In this document: positions 31,543 to 40,212 of the stretch, piece after piece
How positions within the stretch are numbered: the first letter of the stretch is position 1
Layout: each line of letters starts with the position of its first letter
NCBI GenBank assembly: GCA_947650005.1
Contig: CANSTU010000019.1
Span: 1 to 45,337, forward strand
Direction: 5' to 3'
DNA from: an uncultured Lachnospiraceae bacterium
Lineage (GTDB): Bacteria; Bacillota; Clostridia; Lachnospirales; Lachnospiraceae
Length of the DNA stretch: 45,337 bases
Notes under the pieces: model-generated
Seen by the model: the letters and a program-made list of their open reading frames with translations, nothing else
Databases searched by the model: none
What the model was told of the DNA's origin: nothing
Translations under genes and position numbers: made by a program

Positions 31543-31647
31543 ATGTTTAATCTGTATAATAAAAAAACGAAGAAGATCATTTCATCCATTATTATCGTCA
31601 TTCTTGTGCTGGCAATGATCGTTCCCACGTTATTGTATTTTCTGTAA
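31543..31647 (+). CDS. 34-residue single-pass membrane protein
   Basis: The short frame encodes MFNLYNKKTKKIISS, then a hydrophobic helix of about 17 residues, ending LLYFL. GATGGGAG lies six bases before the ATG and a consensus promoter lies 60 bp upstream, so it is very likely translated. A lysine-rich head followed by one C-terminal membrane helix resembles the small tail-anchored proteins of Firmicutes such as Prli42 and the DUF4044 group. That similarity is by layout only. It begins the VanW operon, with 15 bp to the next ATG. Confidence 0.75.
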   Translation: MFNLYNKKTKKIISSIIIVILVLAMIVPTLLYFL

Positions 31648-31662
31648 GGACAGGAGCAGCTT

Positions 31663-33264
31663 ATGAAAAAAAGGGTATGGATACCGGTATTGGCTCTGGT
31701 GATCGGAGCAGCTCTGACAGGGATAGGCCTGCATTCCCAGGCGCAGGCCAGGCCTGATGATACCATTTTGGAAGGGGTCTATGCAGGCCAGATCTCGCTT
31801 GGGGGAATGAATCGTGAGGAAGCCAGTGCGGCCATCCGGTCCTATGTGGATTCCCTGGGTAGCAGTACCATAACGCTCAATGCGGTGGACGGTAATACGG
31901 TTTCCGTATCCGCGGCGGATCTCGGGCTTTCCTGGGGAAATCCCGAACTGGTGGAGGATGCCGTCAATCTGGGGAAATCCGGTAATGTGGTGGTGCGCTA
32001 TAAGGCTTTGAAAGATTTGGAGCACCAGAATATGATATATGATATCGCATTGTCTTTTGACCGGGCTTCGGTGGCTTCAGTTGTGGAGAATAAGTGCGCG
32101 GAGTTTAATGTGGAAGCCGTGGATGCGCATTTGAAACGCGTAGACGGAAATTTTGTAATAGAAGACGGACAGACAGGGGTTGTGGTGGAGACGGCAGCGT
32201 CTGAGACAGCGATTTACGATTATCTAACCACCCAGTGGCAAGGTGGAGATACCGCTATAGACCTGGTGGTAACGGAAGAAGTTCCCAAGGGGAGAGAAGA
32301 AGAGCTTGCAAAGGTCAAAGACGTGCTGGGAAGTTTTACCACGAGCTATTCTTCATCAGGCAGCAATCGAAGCGAAAACGTGGCGAACGGCTGCAGGCTG
32401 ATCAACGGGGCGACGATCTACCCTGGGGATACGTTTTCCACCTATGAGATGGTGAGTCCCTTTACTTTGGAGAACGGATATTATATGGGGGGCTCCTATC
32501 TGAACGGGCAGGTGGTGGACAGTATCGGAGGAGGAATTTGCCAGGTTTCCACCACGCTATACAACGCGGTGCTCCAGGCGGAGCTGCAGGTGGAAGAACG
32601 GCACAACCATTCCATGATCGTGGGATATGTGAAACCTTCTATGGATGCAGCCATCGCGGAGTCGGCAGGAAAGGATTTTCGGTTTACCAATAATACGGGA
32701 TACCCTATTTATATTGAGGGCTATACGAGCAATAAGAATATTACTTTTGTGATATACGGTGTGGAGACCAGGGATGCAGGACGTAAGGTGACCTACGAAA
32801 GCGAAGTCCTGGAAACCATCCATCCCAACACGGAAACCATCGTACAGTCCAGCAGCCAGCCCATCGGTTTTGTGGACGTACAGTCGGCGCATATCGGGTA
32901 TAAGGCGAGACTGTGGAAAGTGGTGACGGAAAATGGAGTGGAGGTCAGCCGGGAACAGATAAACAGCAGCAGCTATAAGATGGTTCCCCGCACGGCGACG
33001 GTGGGCGTGGCCACAGAGGACAGCAATGCCTATAACGAGATGCAGGCGGCTATCGCTACGGGCAGCATCGACCACGTGAAGAGTGTGGCAGCGGCATTGA
33101 AGAACGGGCAGAGCACCGCGCCGCCTGAGAATAACGGTATTGATCCGGCTTTGGCGGCCATTCTGGCAGGTAGGACGCCAGAGGAGCAGGCTATTTTGAT
33201 TCAGCAGTATAATGAAATGTTGGCCGCGCAGCAACAGCAGGCGCAGCAGCAGTTAGGGCAATAA
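31663..33264 (+). CDS. VanW family protein with YoaR-type domain
   Basis: A 533-residue protein with an N-terminal membrane anchor or signal (KKRVWIPVLALVIGAALTG, residues 2-20). Residues about 40-210 are YoaR-like putative peptidoglycan-binding repeats (GVYAGQISLGGMNREEAS). The VanW domain (about 215-345) contains YPGDTFSTYEMVSPFT and DSIGGGICQVSTTLYNAVL. A glutamine-rich tail ends the protein. Family members are exported cell-wall proteins of uncertain role; despite the name, resistance to vancomycin is not implied. AGGAGCAGCTT precedes the ATG. It lies between the small membrane protein and the AIR-synthase-like gene. Confidence 0.93.
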   Translation: MKKRVWIPVLALVIGAALTGIGLHSQAQARPDDTILEGVYAGQISLGGMNREEASAAIRSYVDSLGSSTITLNAVDGNTVSVSAADLGLSWGNPELVEDAVNLGKSGNVVVRYKALKDLEHQNMIYDIALSFDRASVASVVENKCAEFNVEAVDAHLKRVDGNFVIEDGQTGVVVETAASETAIYDYLTTQWQGGDTAIDLVVTEEVPKGREEELAKVKDVLGSFTTSYSSSGSNRSENVANGCRLINGATIYPGDTFSTYEMVSPFTLENGYYMGGSYLNGQVVDSIGGGICQVSTTLYNAVLQAELQVEERHNHSMIVGYVKPSMDAAIAESAGKDFRFTNNTGYPIYIEGYTSNKNITFVIYGVETRDAGRKVTYESEVLETIHPNTETIVQSSSQPIGFVDVQSAHIGYKARLWKVVTENGVEVSREQINSSSYKMVPRTATVGVATEDSNAYNEMQAAIATGSIDHVKSVAAALKNGQSTAPPENNGIDPALAAILAGRTPEEQAILIQQYNEMLAAQQQQAQQQLGQ

Positions 33265-33273
33265 GGCGATTCG

Positions 33274-34260
33274 ATGGAAATTGGGAAAATACCGGAAAAC
33301 GTACTTAAACGTTCCGTATTGAAACAACTGAAGAGCCGTAGGAGTGAAATCAGATGTGGCGCAGGACTCGGGGAGGACTGCGCCATCCTGGTATCTGAAC
33401 CGGAAAAGGATCTGTTGATTACTACGGATCCCGTCACAGGCTTCGGACAGGATCAGACGCTCTATGCCATCCATCGGGCTGCAAATAACATTGCAGCCTG
33501 CGGGGGCGAGCCGGTGGCTGCATTCCTCTCGTTGCTGCTTCCCCCGTCCTGTACGGAAGGGGATCTGAAGGCGGTGATGGCACAGGCGGAGTCGGTGTGT
33601 GCCGGACTGCGGATCCAGATTGCCGGGGGACATACGGAGGTGACGGCAGCGGTAAATCGGATCGTCCTGACGGTGACGGCAGTGGGAAAGGTAAAGGCAG
33701 GATGCGGAAAGGCAGCGGGAACGCTGCGCCCGGGGATGGAACTGGTAGCCACGAAATGGATCGGCCTGGAGGGAACGGCTTTTGTGGCAAAGGAGAGGGA
33801 AGAAGAGCTTTTGGAGCGTTTTCCCGCATATCTTGTGAAAGAAGCGAAGGGCTTTGACCGGTATCTATCCGTCATACCGGAGGCCGCAGCCGCCGGAAAG
33901 TCCGGCGTGTGCGCCATGACCGATGTGTCCGCAGGTGGAATCTTCGGTGCACTCTGGGAAATGGCAGAAAGTTCAGGCGTCGGACTTGACATTGACTTAA
34001 AGAAAATTCCCATCCGGCAGGAAACGGTGGAAATCTGTAATTATTTGGATTTGAATCCCTATGAAATGATCTCAGGAGGAAGCCTTCTTGCTGGGACGGA
34101 GAACGGAAACGATCTGGTCCGTGCGCTAAAGGCGGAGGGGATCTGGGCGGCTGTAATTGGAAAAACGGCTGCCGGTAAGGATCGTGTGGTACATAATGGA
34201 GGAGAGAAGCGTTTCCTGGAACCCGCCGGAGCGGAAGAACGAAGGCGGGCAATATTGTAA
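33274..34260 (+). CDS. AIR synthase-related protein (HypE/ThiL-like fold)
   Basis: A 328-residue protein with the PurM/HypE/SelD ATP-binding layout: GAGLGEDCAILVSEPEKDLL near residue 30, LITTDPVTG near 48, a middle GGHTEVTAAVNRIVLTVTA and the second-domain DVSAGGIFGALWEMAESSG near 215. It probably binds ATP and activates a carboxyl, carbamoyl or phosphate group, but it is not clearly one of the named enzymes. No hydrogenase, thiamine or selenium genes are nearby. It starts nine bases after the VanW stop, with a weak ribosome site, suggesting coupling. Confidence 0.85.
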   Translation: MEIGKIPENVLKRSVLKQLKSRRSEIRCGAGLGEDCAILVSEPEKDLLITTDPVTGFGQDQTLYAIHRAANNIAACGGEPVAAFLSLLLPPSCTEGDLKAVMAQAESVCAGLRIQIAGGHTEVTAAVNRIVLTVTAVGKVKAGCGKAAGTLRPGMELVATKWIGLEGTAFVAKEREEELLERFPAYLVKEAKGFDRYLSVIPEAAAAGKSGVCAMTDVSAGGIFGALWEMAESSGVGLDIDLKKIPIRQETVEICNYLDLNPYEMISGGSLLAGTENGNDLVRALKAEGIWAAVIGKTAAGKDRVVHNGGEKRFLEPAGAEERRRAIL

Positions 34261-34313
34261 GTAACCCGGTCGGTATCGCCTAGAAGCAATCGGATGCGGG
34301 TTACGGAAAGGAT

Positions 34314-34808
34314 ATGATGATTCTGATGAGAGAGCAATTGCTTGGAATTATTGAAAAAAACAGCCGCATTGATCTGAAGGAATTGGCTGTGATTCTCGGT
34401 GTGGAAGAGGTAGATGTGGTAAACGAGCTGGCGTCCATGGAGGCGGAGGGGATTATCTGCGGTTATCATACGCTAATCGATTGGGATAAAACCAGCCTGG
34501 AGAAAATATCCGCCCTGATCGAGGTACGGGTAACGCCTCAGAGGGGCCAGGGCTTCGACAATATTGCGGAGCGGATTTACAAGTATCCTGAGGTCAATGC
34601 GGTATACCTGATTTCAGGCGGCTTTGACCTGTTGGTGACGCTGGAAGGGAAGAACCTGAAGGAGATTTCGTCCTTTGTATCGGAGAAGCTATCCGCCCTG
34701 GAAGGCGTCCTGAGTACGGCTACCCATTTTATTCTGAAAAAATACAAAGACCATGGAACCATATTGGCCAAGAAATATGAAGATACGAGGGAGAAGATTA
34801 CGCCATGA
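34314..34808 (+). CDS. Lrp/AsnC-family transcriptional regulator
   Basis: A 164-residue protein with an N-terminal helix-turn-helix (REQLLGIIEKNSRIDLKELA) and a C-terminal RAM/AsnC effector domain (ALIEVRVTPQRGQGFDNIAE, VNAVYLISGGFDLLVTLEGK). It typically senses amino acids. ATGs at 34314 and 34317 both follow GGAAAGGA; the latter has the better spacing. Its stop overlaps the aminotransferase start (ATGA), so the two are translated together and this regulator probably controls that transamination step. Confidence 0.93.
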   Translation: MMILMREQLLGIIEKNSRIDLKELAVILGVEEVDVVNELASMEAEGIICGYHTLIDWDKTSLEKISALIEVRVTPQRGQGFDNIAERIYKYPEVNAVYLISGGFDLLVTLEGKNLKEISSFVSEKLSALEGVLSTATHFILKKYKDHGTILAKKYEDTREKITP

Positions 34809-35992
34809 GAAATCCGCTGTCTGATAAAATCGTTATGATCAAGCCGTCGGGCATCCGGAAATTTTTTGACATTGTCAGCGAGATGGAGGATGCCATCTCC
34901 CTTGGCGTCGGAGAACCTGACTTCGATACCCCCTGGCATATCCGTGACGAGGGGATTTACTCCCTTGAAAAGGGAAGGACTTTCTACACATCCAATGCGG
35001 GCCTGAAAGAATTGAAAATAGAGATCTGCAGATATTTGGATCGGCGTTTCGGCCTGAAGTATGATTTTGCCCATGAAGTGCTGGTGACGGTGGGCGGTTC
35101 GGAGGCCATTGACATTGCTCTGCGCGCCATGGTAAATCCTGGGGACGAGGTGCTGATTCCCCAGCCCAGTTACGTGTCCTATGAACCCTGCGCCATTCTG
35201 GCGGATGCGCAGCCGGTGATCATCAACTTGAAAGAAGAGAATGAATTCCGCCTCACAGCCCAAGAGTTGCGGGAGGCGGTGACGGAGAAAACCAAAGTGC
35301 TCATCCTTCCCTTCCCGAACAATCCCACCGGGGCTATTATGGAAAGGAAGGATCTGGAGGCCATTGCGGAGGTGATCTTGGAAAAGGATCTCTTTGTGAT
35401 TTCGGATGAGATTTACAGCGAGCTCACCTTTAAAGGAGATCATGTTTCCATAGCTTCCATTCCGGGCATGCGGGAACGGACGATCGTGATCAACGGCTTC
35501 TCCAAATCTTATGCCATGACGGGATGGCGTCTGGGCTATGCCTGCGGACCGCAGGTAATCCTGGATCAGATGCTGAAAATCCATCAGTTTGCCATCATGT
35601 GCGCCCCTACCACGAGCCAGTATGCGGCGGTGGACGCGTTGAGAAACGGGGATGGGGACGTGCAGGAAATGAGAGAGGCCTACAACCAGAGGCGGCGTTA
35701 CCTGCTCTATGCGTTCAGGGAAATGGGGCTTTCCTGCTTTGAACCCTACGGCGCTTTCTATGTTTTTCCCTGTATCAAGGAATTCGGCATGACCAGCGAT
35801 GCGTTCGCCACCCGTTTCCTACAGGAGGAAAAGGTGGCCGTGGTTCCGGGCACGGCTTTTGGGGACAGCGGGGAAGGGTTCATCCGCATTTCCTACGCCT
35901 ATTCCCTGGAAAATCTGAAGGTGGCTATCGGCAGGCTGGCAGACTTCATCGGTAAGCTGAAAAAGGAACAGTCGGATGGGAGCCGTCCATGA
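34805..35992 (+). CDS. PLP-dependent aminotransferase, class I/II
   Basis: A 395-residue fold-type I aminotransferase. The pyridoxal-phosphate lysine is Lys234 in VINGFSKSYAMTGWRLGY. Other landmarks are GVGEPDFDTPWHI, PNNPTGAIM (near 171), SDEIYSELTF (Asp201) and the C-terminal substrate-carboxylate arginine in EGFIRISYAYS. It resembles aspartate/aromatic/branched-chain types; the substrate is not resolved. It overlaps the Lrp gene by four bases upstream and trmL by four bases downstream, so the three form one translational unit. Confidence 0.95.
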   Translation: MRNPLSDKIVMIKPSGIRKFFDIVSEMEDAISLGVGEPDFDTPWHIRDEGIYSLEKGRTFYTSNAGLKELKIEICRYLDRRFGLKYDFAHEVLVTVGGSEAIDIALRAMVNPGDEVLIPQPSYVSYEPCAILADAQPVIINLKEENEFRLTAQELREAVTEKTKVLILPFPNNPTGAIMERKDLEAIAEVILEKDLFVISDEIYSELTFKGDHVSIASIPGMRERTIVINGFSKSYAMTGWRLGYACGPQVILDQMLKIHQFAIMCAPTTSQYAAVDALRNGDGDVQEMREAYNQRRRYLLYAFREMGLSCFEPYGAFYVFPCIKEFGMTSDAFATRFLQEEKVAVVPGTAFGDSGEGFIRISYAYSLENLKVAIGRLADFIGKLKKEQSDGSRP

Positions 35993-36495
35993 ATATCGTT
36001 CTGCATCAACCGGAGATACCGGCGAATACGGGAAATATCGGAAGAACCTGCGTGGCTACCGGTTCCGTGCTCCATCTAATCGAGCCGCTGGGATTCCAGC
36101 TGTCAGAAAAACAGATCCGGAGGGCTGGGCTGGACTACTGGGAAAAGCTGGATGTGAGGCGGTACATCAACTTTGAAGATTTTCTGGCAAAAAATCAGTC
36201 CGGCCTTTCCTGCGCCCGGCTTTGGATGGCCACCACCAAAGCCACACAGGCCTATTCGGATGTACGTTTTGGGCCGGAGGATTATATCATGTTTGGAAAG
36301 GAAAGCGCGGGGATTCCGGAAGAAATATTGGCGGAAAGGCGGGAAGACTGCATCCGGATCCCCATGTTGGATCGGATCAGATCCTTAAATCTGGGGAACA
36401 GCGTGGCAGTTGTACTCTATGAAGCGCTGCGTCAGAACGGCTTTTCCGGACTGCAGACGACAGGGGAACTGCATCGGATGCAGTGGAAAAAGTAG
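35989..36495 (+). CDS. trmL: tRNA (cytidine(34)-2'-O)-methyltransferase
   Basis: A 168-residue SPOUT-family methyltransferase that methylates the wobble ribose of certain leucine tRNAs. Characteristic stretches are MNIVLHQPEIPANTGNIGRT, DYIMFGKESAGIPEEIL and the knot-forming IPMLDRIRSLNLGNSVAVVL. Length is standard for TrmL. It overlaps the aminotransferase by ATGA and ends the operon before a hairpin terminator. Confidence 0.95.
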   Translation: MNIVLHQPEIPANTGNIGRTCVATGSVLHLIEPLGFQLSEKQIRRAGLDYWEKLDVRRYINFEDFLAKNQSGLSCARLWMATTKATQAYSDVRFGPEDYIMFGKESAGIPEEILAERREDCIRIPMLDRIRSLNLGNSVAVVLYEALRQNGFSGLQTTGELHRMQWKK

Positions 36496-36569
36496 GAAAC
36501 TGCCTATGTAGGCTTCCAGAACTAGGCTGAATGGCCTGGCAGCTGTTTCAGATTTGCATGGATAGAAAA

Positions 36570-36610
36570 TTTGGCGGCACCGGCCGGAATAACCGACCGA
36601 TGCCGCCAAA
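36570..36610. terminator. Bidirectional terminator between trmL and the YjfB-like gene
   Basis: TTTGGCGGCA (36570-36579) and TGCCGCCAAA (36601-36610) are complementary, with CCGGCCGG/ACCGACCG-type inner pairing. Minus-strand transcripts end in AAATTTTC after the stem. It begins four bases beyond the YjfB stop. Confidence 0.75.
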
Positions 36611-36613
36611 CGT

Positions 36614-36793
36614 TCAGGCCCTCAAGTCGATAAACTCGCCCAGGCCCGATACCACAGGCACCTCTTCCATCATCTGAGTCAGCGCATCCCCGGTTATCTC
36701 AGCCACATCAAGGGCCTTGGATAGGAGGGAGACGCTCATCTCAGCGGCCATACGGCCTGTGGAGAAGGACATCGATAAAGATGCGACATTCAT
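36614..36793 (-). CDS. YjfB family protein (putative motility protein)
   Basis: A 59-residue protein, MNVASLSMSFSTGRMAAEMS followed by VSLLSKALDVAEITGDALTQ and ending EFIDLRA. It matches the short YjfB family (Pfam 'putative motility protein'), which has an IASLSM-like start, a central LLSKxLD helix and a short C-terminus. The biological role is not established; relatives are common in flagellated and non-flagellated Firmicutes. AAGGAG lies six bases before the ATG. No flagellar genes are nearby. A terminator follows its stop. Confidence 0.82.
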   Translation of the reverse strand: MNVASLSMSFSTGRMAAEMSVSLLSKALDVAEITGDALTQMMEEVPVVSGLGEFIDLRA

Positions 36794-37013
36794 ATGCTGC
36801 TCCTTTTTTGGAAATTGTGGATTCTGTGACGGTTAAAGTATATCAGGAAGCAAGAGAGAATGCAATGGGCAGGTCTCCCCTTTATGGCAAGGTAAGAACC
36901 GGAAAGGCACAATGGCTGATTGGCTCTTCTAAGGGAGGTAGCCTGGCAGGGGATAGGCCGAACCGTTCTTGCAGTTGACACGATGGCAGGAGGAAGGCAG
37001 AAGGTGAGGAGCG

Positions 37014-38501
37014 ATGATAGTAAAAACGAATCATGGTGTAGTGGAGGGATTCCGAGAGGGAAGGTTATGGAAATTCCTGGGTATCCCCTATGGGAAGGCG
37101 GAACGGTTTGGCGCGCCAAGAGAGTATGACTGGAAAGGGGTATGGAAAGCAGGACGTTACGGGAAGAAGTCCATTCAGAAGGGAAAAGAGCCAGAGGATG
37201 GTGGACAGGATCAGGATGAGATGGGGGAAGACTGTCTGAACCTGAATATTTGGGTGCCAATGGGTGAGAATGAAACGTCGATGGAGGGACTTCCCGTGGC
37301 GGTATACATTCACGGAGGCGCTTTCCAAGACGGAAGCAATCGAGAGCGGCGGGCGGAACGGGTGATCGGAAACCATTCGTTTATTTATGTTTCCATAAAT
37401 TACCGCCTTGGCGCGCTCGGTTATCTGTATTTAGGAGAGGCATTGGGAGAAGACTATCGTCATACGGGTAATAATGGAACGCTGGATCAGCTGCTTGCAT
37501 TAAAATGGATTTATGAAAACATAGAGTATTTTGGCGGAGACAGTCACAGGATTACCTTGTTTGGGGAGTCTGCGGGGGCAAAGGCGATAGGGGCATTGAT
37601 GCTGCGGCCGGAATTGAAAAAATGGTGCAGCGCAGCTATGCTGGCGAGCGGAGGATATCAGTGTATCCGGGATGCGCATACCGCATCCCAAATAGCGGAA
37701 GCATTCTATGAAGAGGCCCACAGAAGAGGAATTCTGGAGAAAAAGGAGGAGATCCTTACCATGGATGCGGACCAGCTCATGGCGATCCAGAGAGGTTTGG
37801 TGGATAACCCAGGTAATACCTGTATGTTCGGTCCGGTAGCGGATGGGGAGGTGATCCCCTTTGATTGGCAGGAACGCATCAGGCGGGGAGAATACTGGTC
37901 TGGCAACGTCATTGTTGGAAGCTGCCTGCACGAGATGATATTTTTGCGTATGCAGCATACGGATTTGGCATCGGAGGCTTGGGAAATTGCCGGCTGCTTA
38001 TTTGGAGAAAATGGAAAAATTGCCCTGGAGACGTTTCGGGAATATGAAACGGAAGCGGCAAAACAGGGAAAGGAACTTTCCCGCGAGGAAGCAGCGGATA
38101 AGTGGGTTGAGATCTTTTCGGACTATATGTACCGGATGTACAGTCACCGTTTGGCAGAACTTTTGACGGATACGGGAAGTAGGGTGTGGTACTATAGCTT
38201 TGAGTATGGGGCTTCGGCCCATGTTCTCGACCAGTCTATGGCATTTGATGATGCGGCGCAGGATGATTTCTTTTTTCCGGGTATACCGTTGGAGCGCAGG
38301 GAGAAGGTATCTGCACTGTTGCATGAAAGCTATGCCCGCTTTCTGGAAACAGGAAGCCCGGAATGGGATGGGATTCCGGAATGGAAGCCGCTATGTGAAA
38401 AAAGGAAACGGATGATCTGGAAGGAAACGCCCGTGGTCGCGGACCTGGAAACCGAAACGGTGCTGGACGGCTTTCCGAATTCAGTATACAGGCTTATATA
38501 A
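37014..38501 (+). CDS. Carboxylesterase family protein (type B)
   Basis: A 495-residue alpha/beta hydrolase of the PnbA/type-B carboxylesterase family. Visible are GVVEGFREGRLWKFLGIPYG, the oxyanion hole YIHGGAFQDGS (about residue 100), nucleophile Ser186 in LFGESAGAKA, Glu307 (GSCLHEMIF) and His403 (YGASAHVLDQSM). No signal peptide is present, so it is cytoplasmic and probably hydrolyses small esters; the natural substrate is unknown. GAGGAG precedes the ATG. The 220-bp gap 36794-37013 before it has no recognisable promoter or gene. Confidence 0.93.
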   Translation: MIVKTNHGVVEGFREGRLWKFLGIPYGKAERFGAPREYDWKGVWKAGRYGKKSIQKGKEPEDGGQDQDEMGEDCLNLNIWVPMGENETSMEGLPVAVYIHGGAFQDGSNRERRAERVIGNHSFIYVSINYRLGALGYLYLGEALGEDYRHTGNNGTLDQLLALKWIYENIEYFGGDSHRITLFGESAGAKAIGALMLRPELKKWCSAAMLASGGYQCIRDAHTASQIAEAFYEEAHRRGILEKKEEILTMDADQLMAIQRGLVDNPGNTCMFGPVADGEVIPFDWQERIRRGEYWSGNVIVGSCLHEMIFLRMQHTDLASEAWEIAGCLFGENGKIALETFREYETEAAKQGKELSREEAADKWVEIFSDYMYRMYSHRLAELLTDTGSRVWYYSFEYGASAHVLDQSMAFDDAAQDDFFFPGIPLERREKVSALLHESYARFLETGSPEWDGIPEWKPLCEKRKRMIWKETPVVADLETETVLDGFPNSVYRLI

Positions 38502-38516
38502 GCATAAAATCTTGGA

Positions 38517-38551
38517 TCTGGCCGCAGTAGCGATAGAAAACTGCGGCCAGA
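38517..38551 (+). other. Hairpin after the carboxylesterase gene, no T-run
   Basis: TCTGGCCGCAGT (38517-38528) and ACTGCGGCCAGA (38540-38551) form a perfect 12-bp stem with an 11-base loop. CGGGCG follows, not a T-run, so it is a structured 3' end and not a clear intrinsic terminator. Confidence 0.6.
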
Positions 38552-38659
38552 CGGGCGTTCGATCGAAATAATTAAATAAAAGGGAATTGAAGAAAAGGCA
38601 AAAACGGGGAAGGAAAGGTATCGTATAAAATCAGATCATTTGGATACGATAGGTGTATA

Positions 38660-38940
38660 GGTTGAAAAATGGCTGTGCAGCCATTTTTTAACCGTGAATT
38701 TATGCCTGCTGAAGCAGGCATGGAGGTTAGGTTGAAAAATGGGTGTCCGTCCATTTTTCAGCCGTAAATTTACACCTGCTGAAGCGGGCGGGAAGGCTAG
38801 ATTGGAAATGAGCTCAGGCAGCTTTTTCGATCGTTAATTTATGCTGGTGGCAGCATAAATGGAGTCGTGTATGTTAGGCATGAACCTTATTTTTATGTTG
38901 TGGCACCGCAAAGGTGCGGTATGAAAGAGGGTTGAAAGGA
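38660..38940 (+). repeat. Variant hairpin-repeat array in front of the DUF378 gene
   Basis: hpB1 is a 15-bp stem, GGTTGAAAAATGGCT with its complement (38660-38693). hpA1 ATGCCTGCT/AGCAGGCAT (38702-38721) is followed by GGAGGTTAG. hpB2 repeats GGTTGAAAAATGG (38730-38763). A degraded hpA (CCTGCTGAAGCGGG) and hpB follow. hpA3 ATTTATGCTG/CAGCATAAAT (38837-38860) is followed by GGAG. A last GCACC/GGTGC dyad precedes GAGGGTTGAAAGGAGG and the ATG at 38951. Module order is the same as in the other arrays but the sequences differ. The gap 38502-38950 contains no gene. Confidence 0.8.
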
Positions 38941-38950
38941 GGTAGTAATC

Positions 38951-39163
38951 ATGGGAAATAAAGGACTTGATTATACTGTGCTTATCATTGCTGTGATTGG
39001 TGCGGTAAACTGGGGGCTTATCGGCCTGTTCCGCTTGGATCTGGTCGCAATGCTCTTTGGCCAACTAAGCTGGATTTCCAGGATCGTCTATATCCTGGTG
39101 GGTATCTGCGGAATCTACATGCTGACGTTCTTCGGGCGTGTGAGAAGCGGCCAACAGGAATAA
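38951..39163 (+). CDS. DUF378 small membrane protein
   Basis: A 70-residue protein with two hydrophobic helices (YTVLIIAVIGAVNWGLIGLF and IVYILVGICGIYMLTFF) separated by a short loop. The GAVNWGLIGLF segment is the hallmark of DUF378, a widespread two-helix membrane protein of unknown function. GAAAGGAGG gives a very strong ribosome site. It is a single gene behind a long hairpin leader and converges with the araC gene at 39238. Only a weak AAAGC/GCTTT dyad (39183-39196) lies between them. Confidence 0.93.
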   Translation: MGNKGLDYTVLIIAVIGAVNWGLIGLFRLDLVAMLFGQLSWISRIVYILVGICGIYMLTFFGRVRSGQQE

Positions 39164-39237
39164 AAATCCGCCCAATTTAGGGAAAGCATTTGCTTTTATA
39201 GAAAACGGCGGAAAAGGATAGGAATGGGGAAAGGGAC

Positions 39238-40179
39238 TTACGGAAGGATTCCGGAGGTCTCTTTTCTTTTCTCCTGGGGAGTGCATCCATAGCGTTCCTG
39301 AAACATGCGCCGGAAGAGCTTATAATTGGTAAATCCATGGCGGGTAAGGAGTTCGGTAATGCTGATATCCGTTCGGAGAATGTCGTCGCAAACATGGGAA
39401 AAACGCACCTGATTCACGAATTCCAGAAAGGTTAACCCCATATTTTTTTTAAAAAAGCGGCAGAAGTACTCAGGATTGAGCGCTACGGTGGAGGCCGCAT
39501 CGCGCAGGGAGATGGCTTCATTATAGTGGGCATTGACGAAATCCATCACCGTGATCAGACGGGCGCGTTCTTCGTCGTTCGGCTTTGGAGCGCCTTCTCC
39601 GGCCGGAAGTTGATAATAGGTGACGCACAGATATAAGAGTTCGTAGAGCATGCTGGTAAAGTGGAGCTGGTATCCTGTGCCGCCGCGGGTATGGCAGGAT
39701 TGAAGTTCTAGAAGGAGAGCGCGGAATTTGTCATCCACATCAGGTTGGCCGCAGGGGCCGGAACGAAAGCGGATACTGTCATAGTCCGGTATATGCTGCA
39801 TCAGGAAGGGATAGGGAATCTGCAGGGCGCAGACCCTGGAATGCTCCGGACAGTTGGTGGCATGGATATCCCTGGAATTAATGATGGCAAACTCCCCGGG
39901 CTGGAGTATGGCAGCCGCATCGCCGAAAACAGCTTCCATTTCCCCGGAAGAAAGAAGGAGAATCTCCAGGCTGTTGTGCCAGTGCTTGGGAACGAACAGT
40001 CCCACTTCTTCATAGGAAAAACAGCGTACCTGGAGGAATGGATCAATGATAACGTTTTCATGAAAGTAATTGCTGGAAAGGCAGCTGCCATGGACGTGGA
40101 TCCCGTCCAGGTAGCTTCCGGGATAAAAGTCGGACGTGGGCTGGTATCCGATTTCCGTTTTTTTCAATGCCTGTCCCAT
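39238..40179 (-). CDS. AraC-family transcriptional regulator with cupin domain
   Basis: A 313-residue protein. Residues about 60-130 form an AraC-type cupin (GLFVPKHWHNSLEILLLSSG, LQPGEFAIINSRDIHATNCP). Residues 215-305 hold two helix-turn-helix motifs (ISLRDAASTVALNPEYFCRF and SITELLTRHGFTNYKLFRRM), ending GCTPQEKR. The ATG at 40179 follows AGGAGGAGCT on the minus strand. Longer upstream frames read structured leader sequence. It is divergent from the GH3 glycosidase gene and probably activates it in response to a sugar (inference). Confidence 0.93.
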   Translation of the reverse strand: MGQALKKTEIGYQPTSDFYPGSYLDGIHVHGSCLSSNYFHENVIIDPFLQVRCFSYEEVGLFVPKHWHNSLEILLLSSGEMEAVFGDAAAILQPGEFAIINSRDIHATNCPEHSRVCALQIPYPFLMQHIPDYDSIRFRSGPCGQPDVDDKFRALLLELQSCHTRGGTGYQLHFTSMLYELLYLCVTYYQLPAGEGAPKPNDEERARLITVMDFVNAHYNEAISLRDAASTVALNPEYFCRFFKKNMGLTFLEFVNQVRFSHVCDDILRTDISITELLTRHGFTNYKLFRRMFQERYGCTPQEKRKETSGILP

Positions 40180-40212
40180 AGCTCCTCCTGTGGAAATCCG
40201 TTCTTTGGTGGA

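Noticed and set aside
36781-36978. A 65-codon frame starting within the YjfB gene
   Set aside because: No ribosome site, no homology and opposite-strand overlap with a better-supported small gene.
38517-38551. Rho-independent terminator after the carboxylesterase
   Set aside because: The stem is perfect but there is no T-run on the exit side, so it is listed only as a hairpin.
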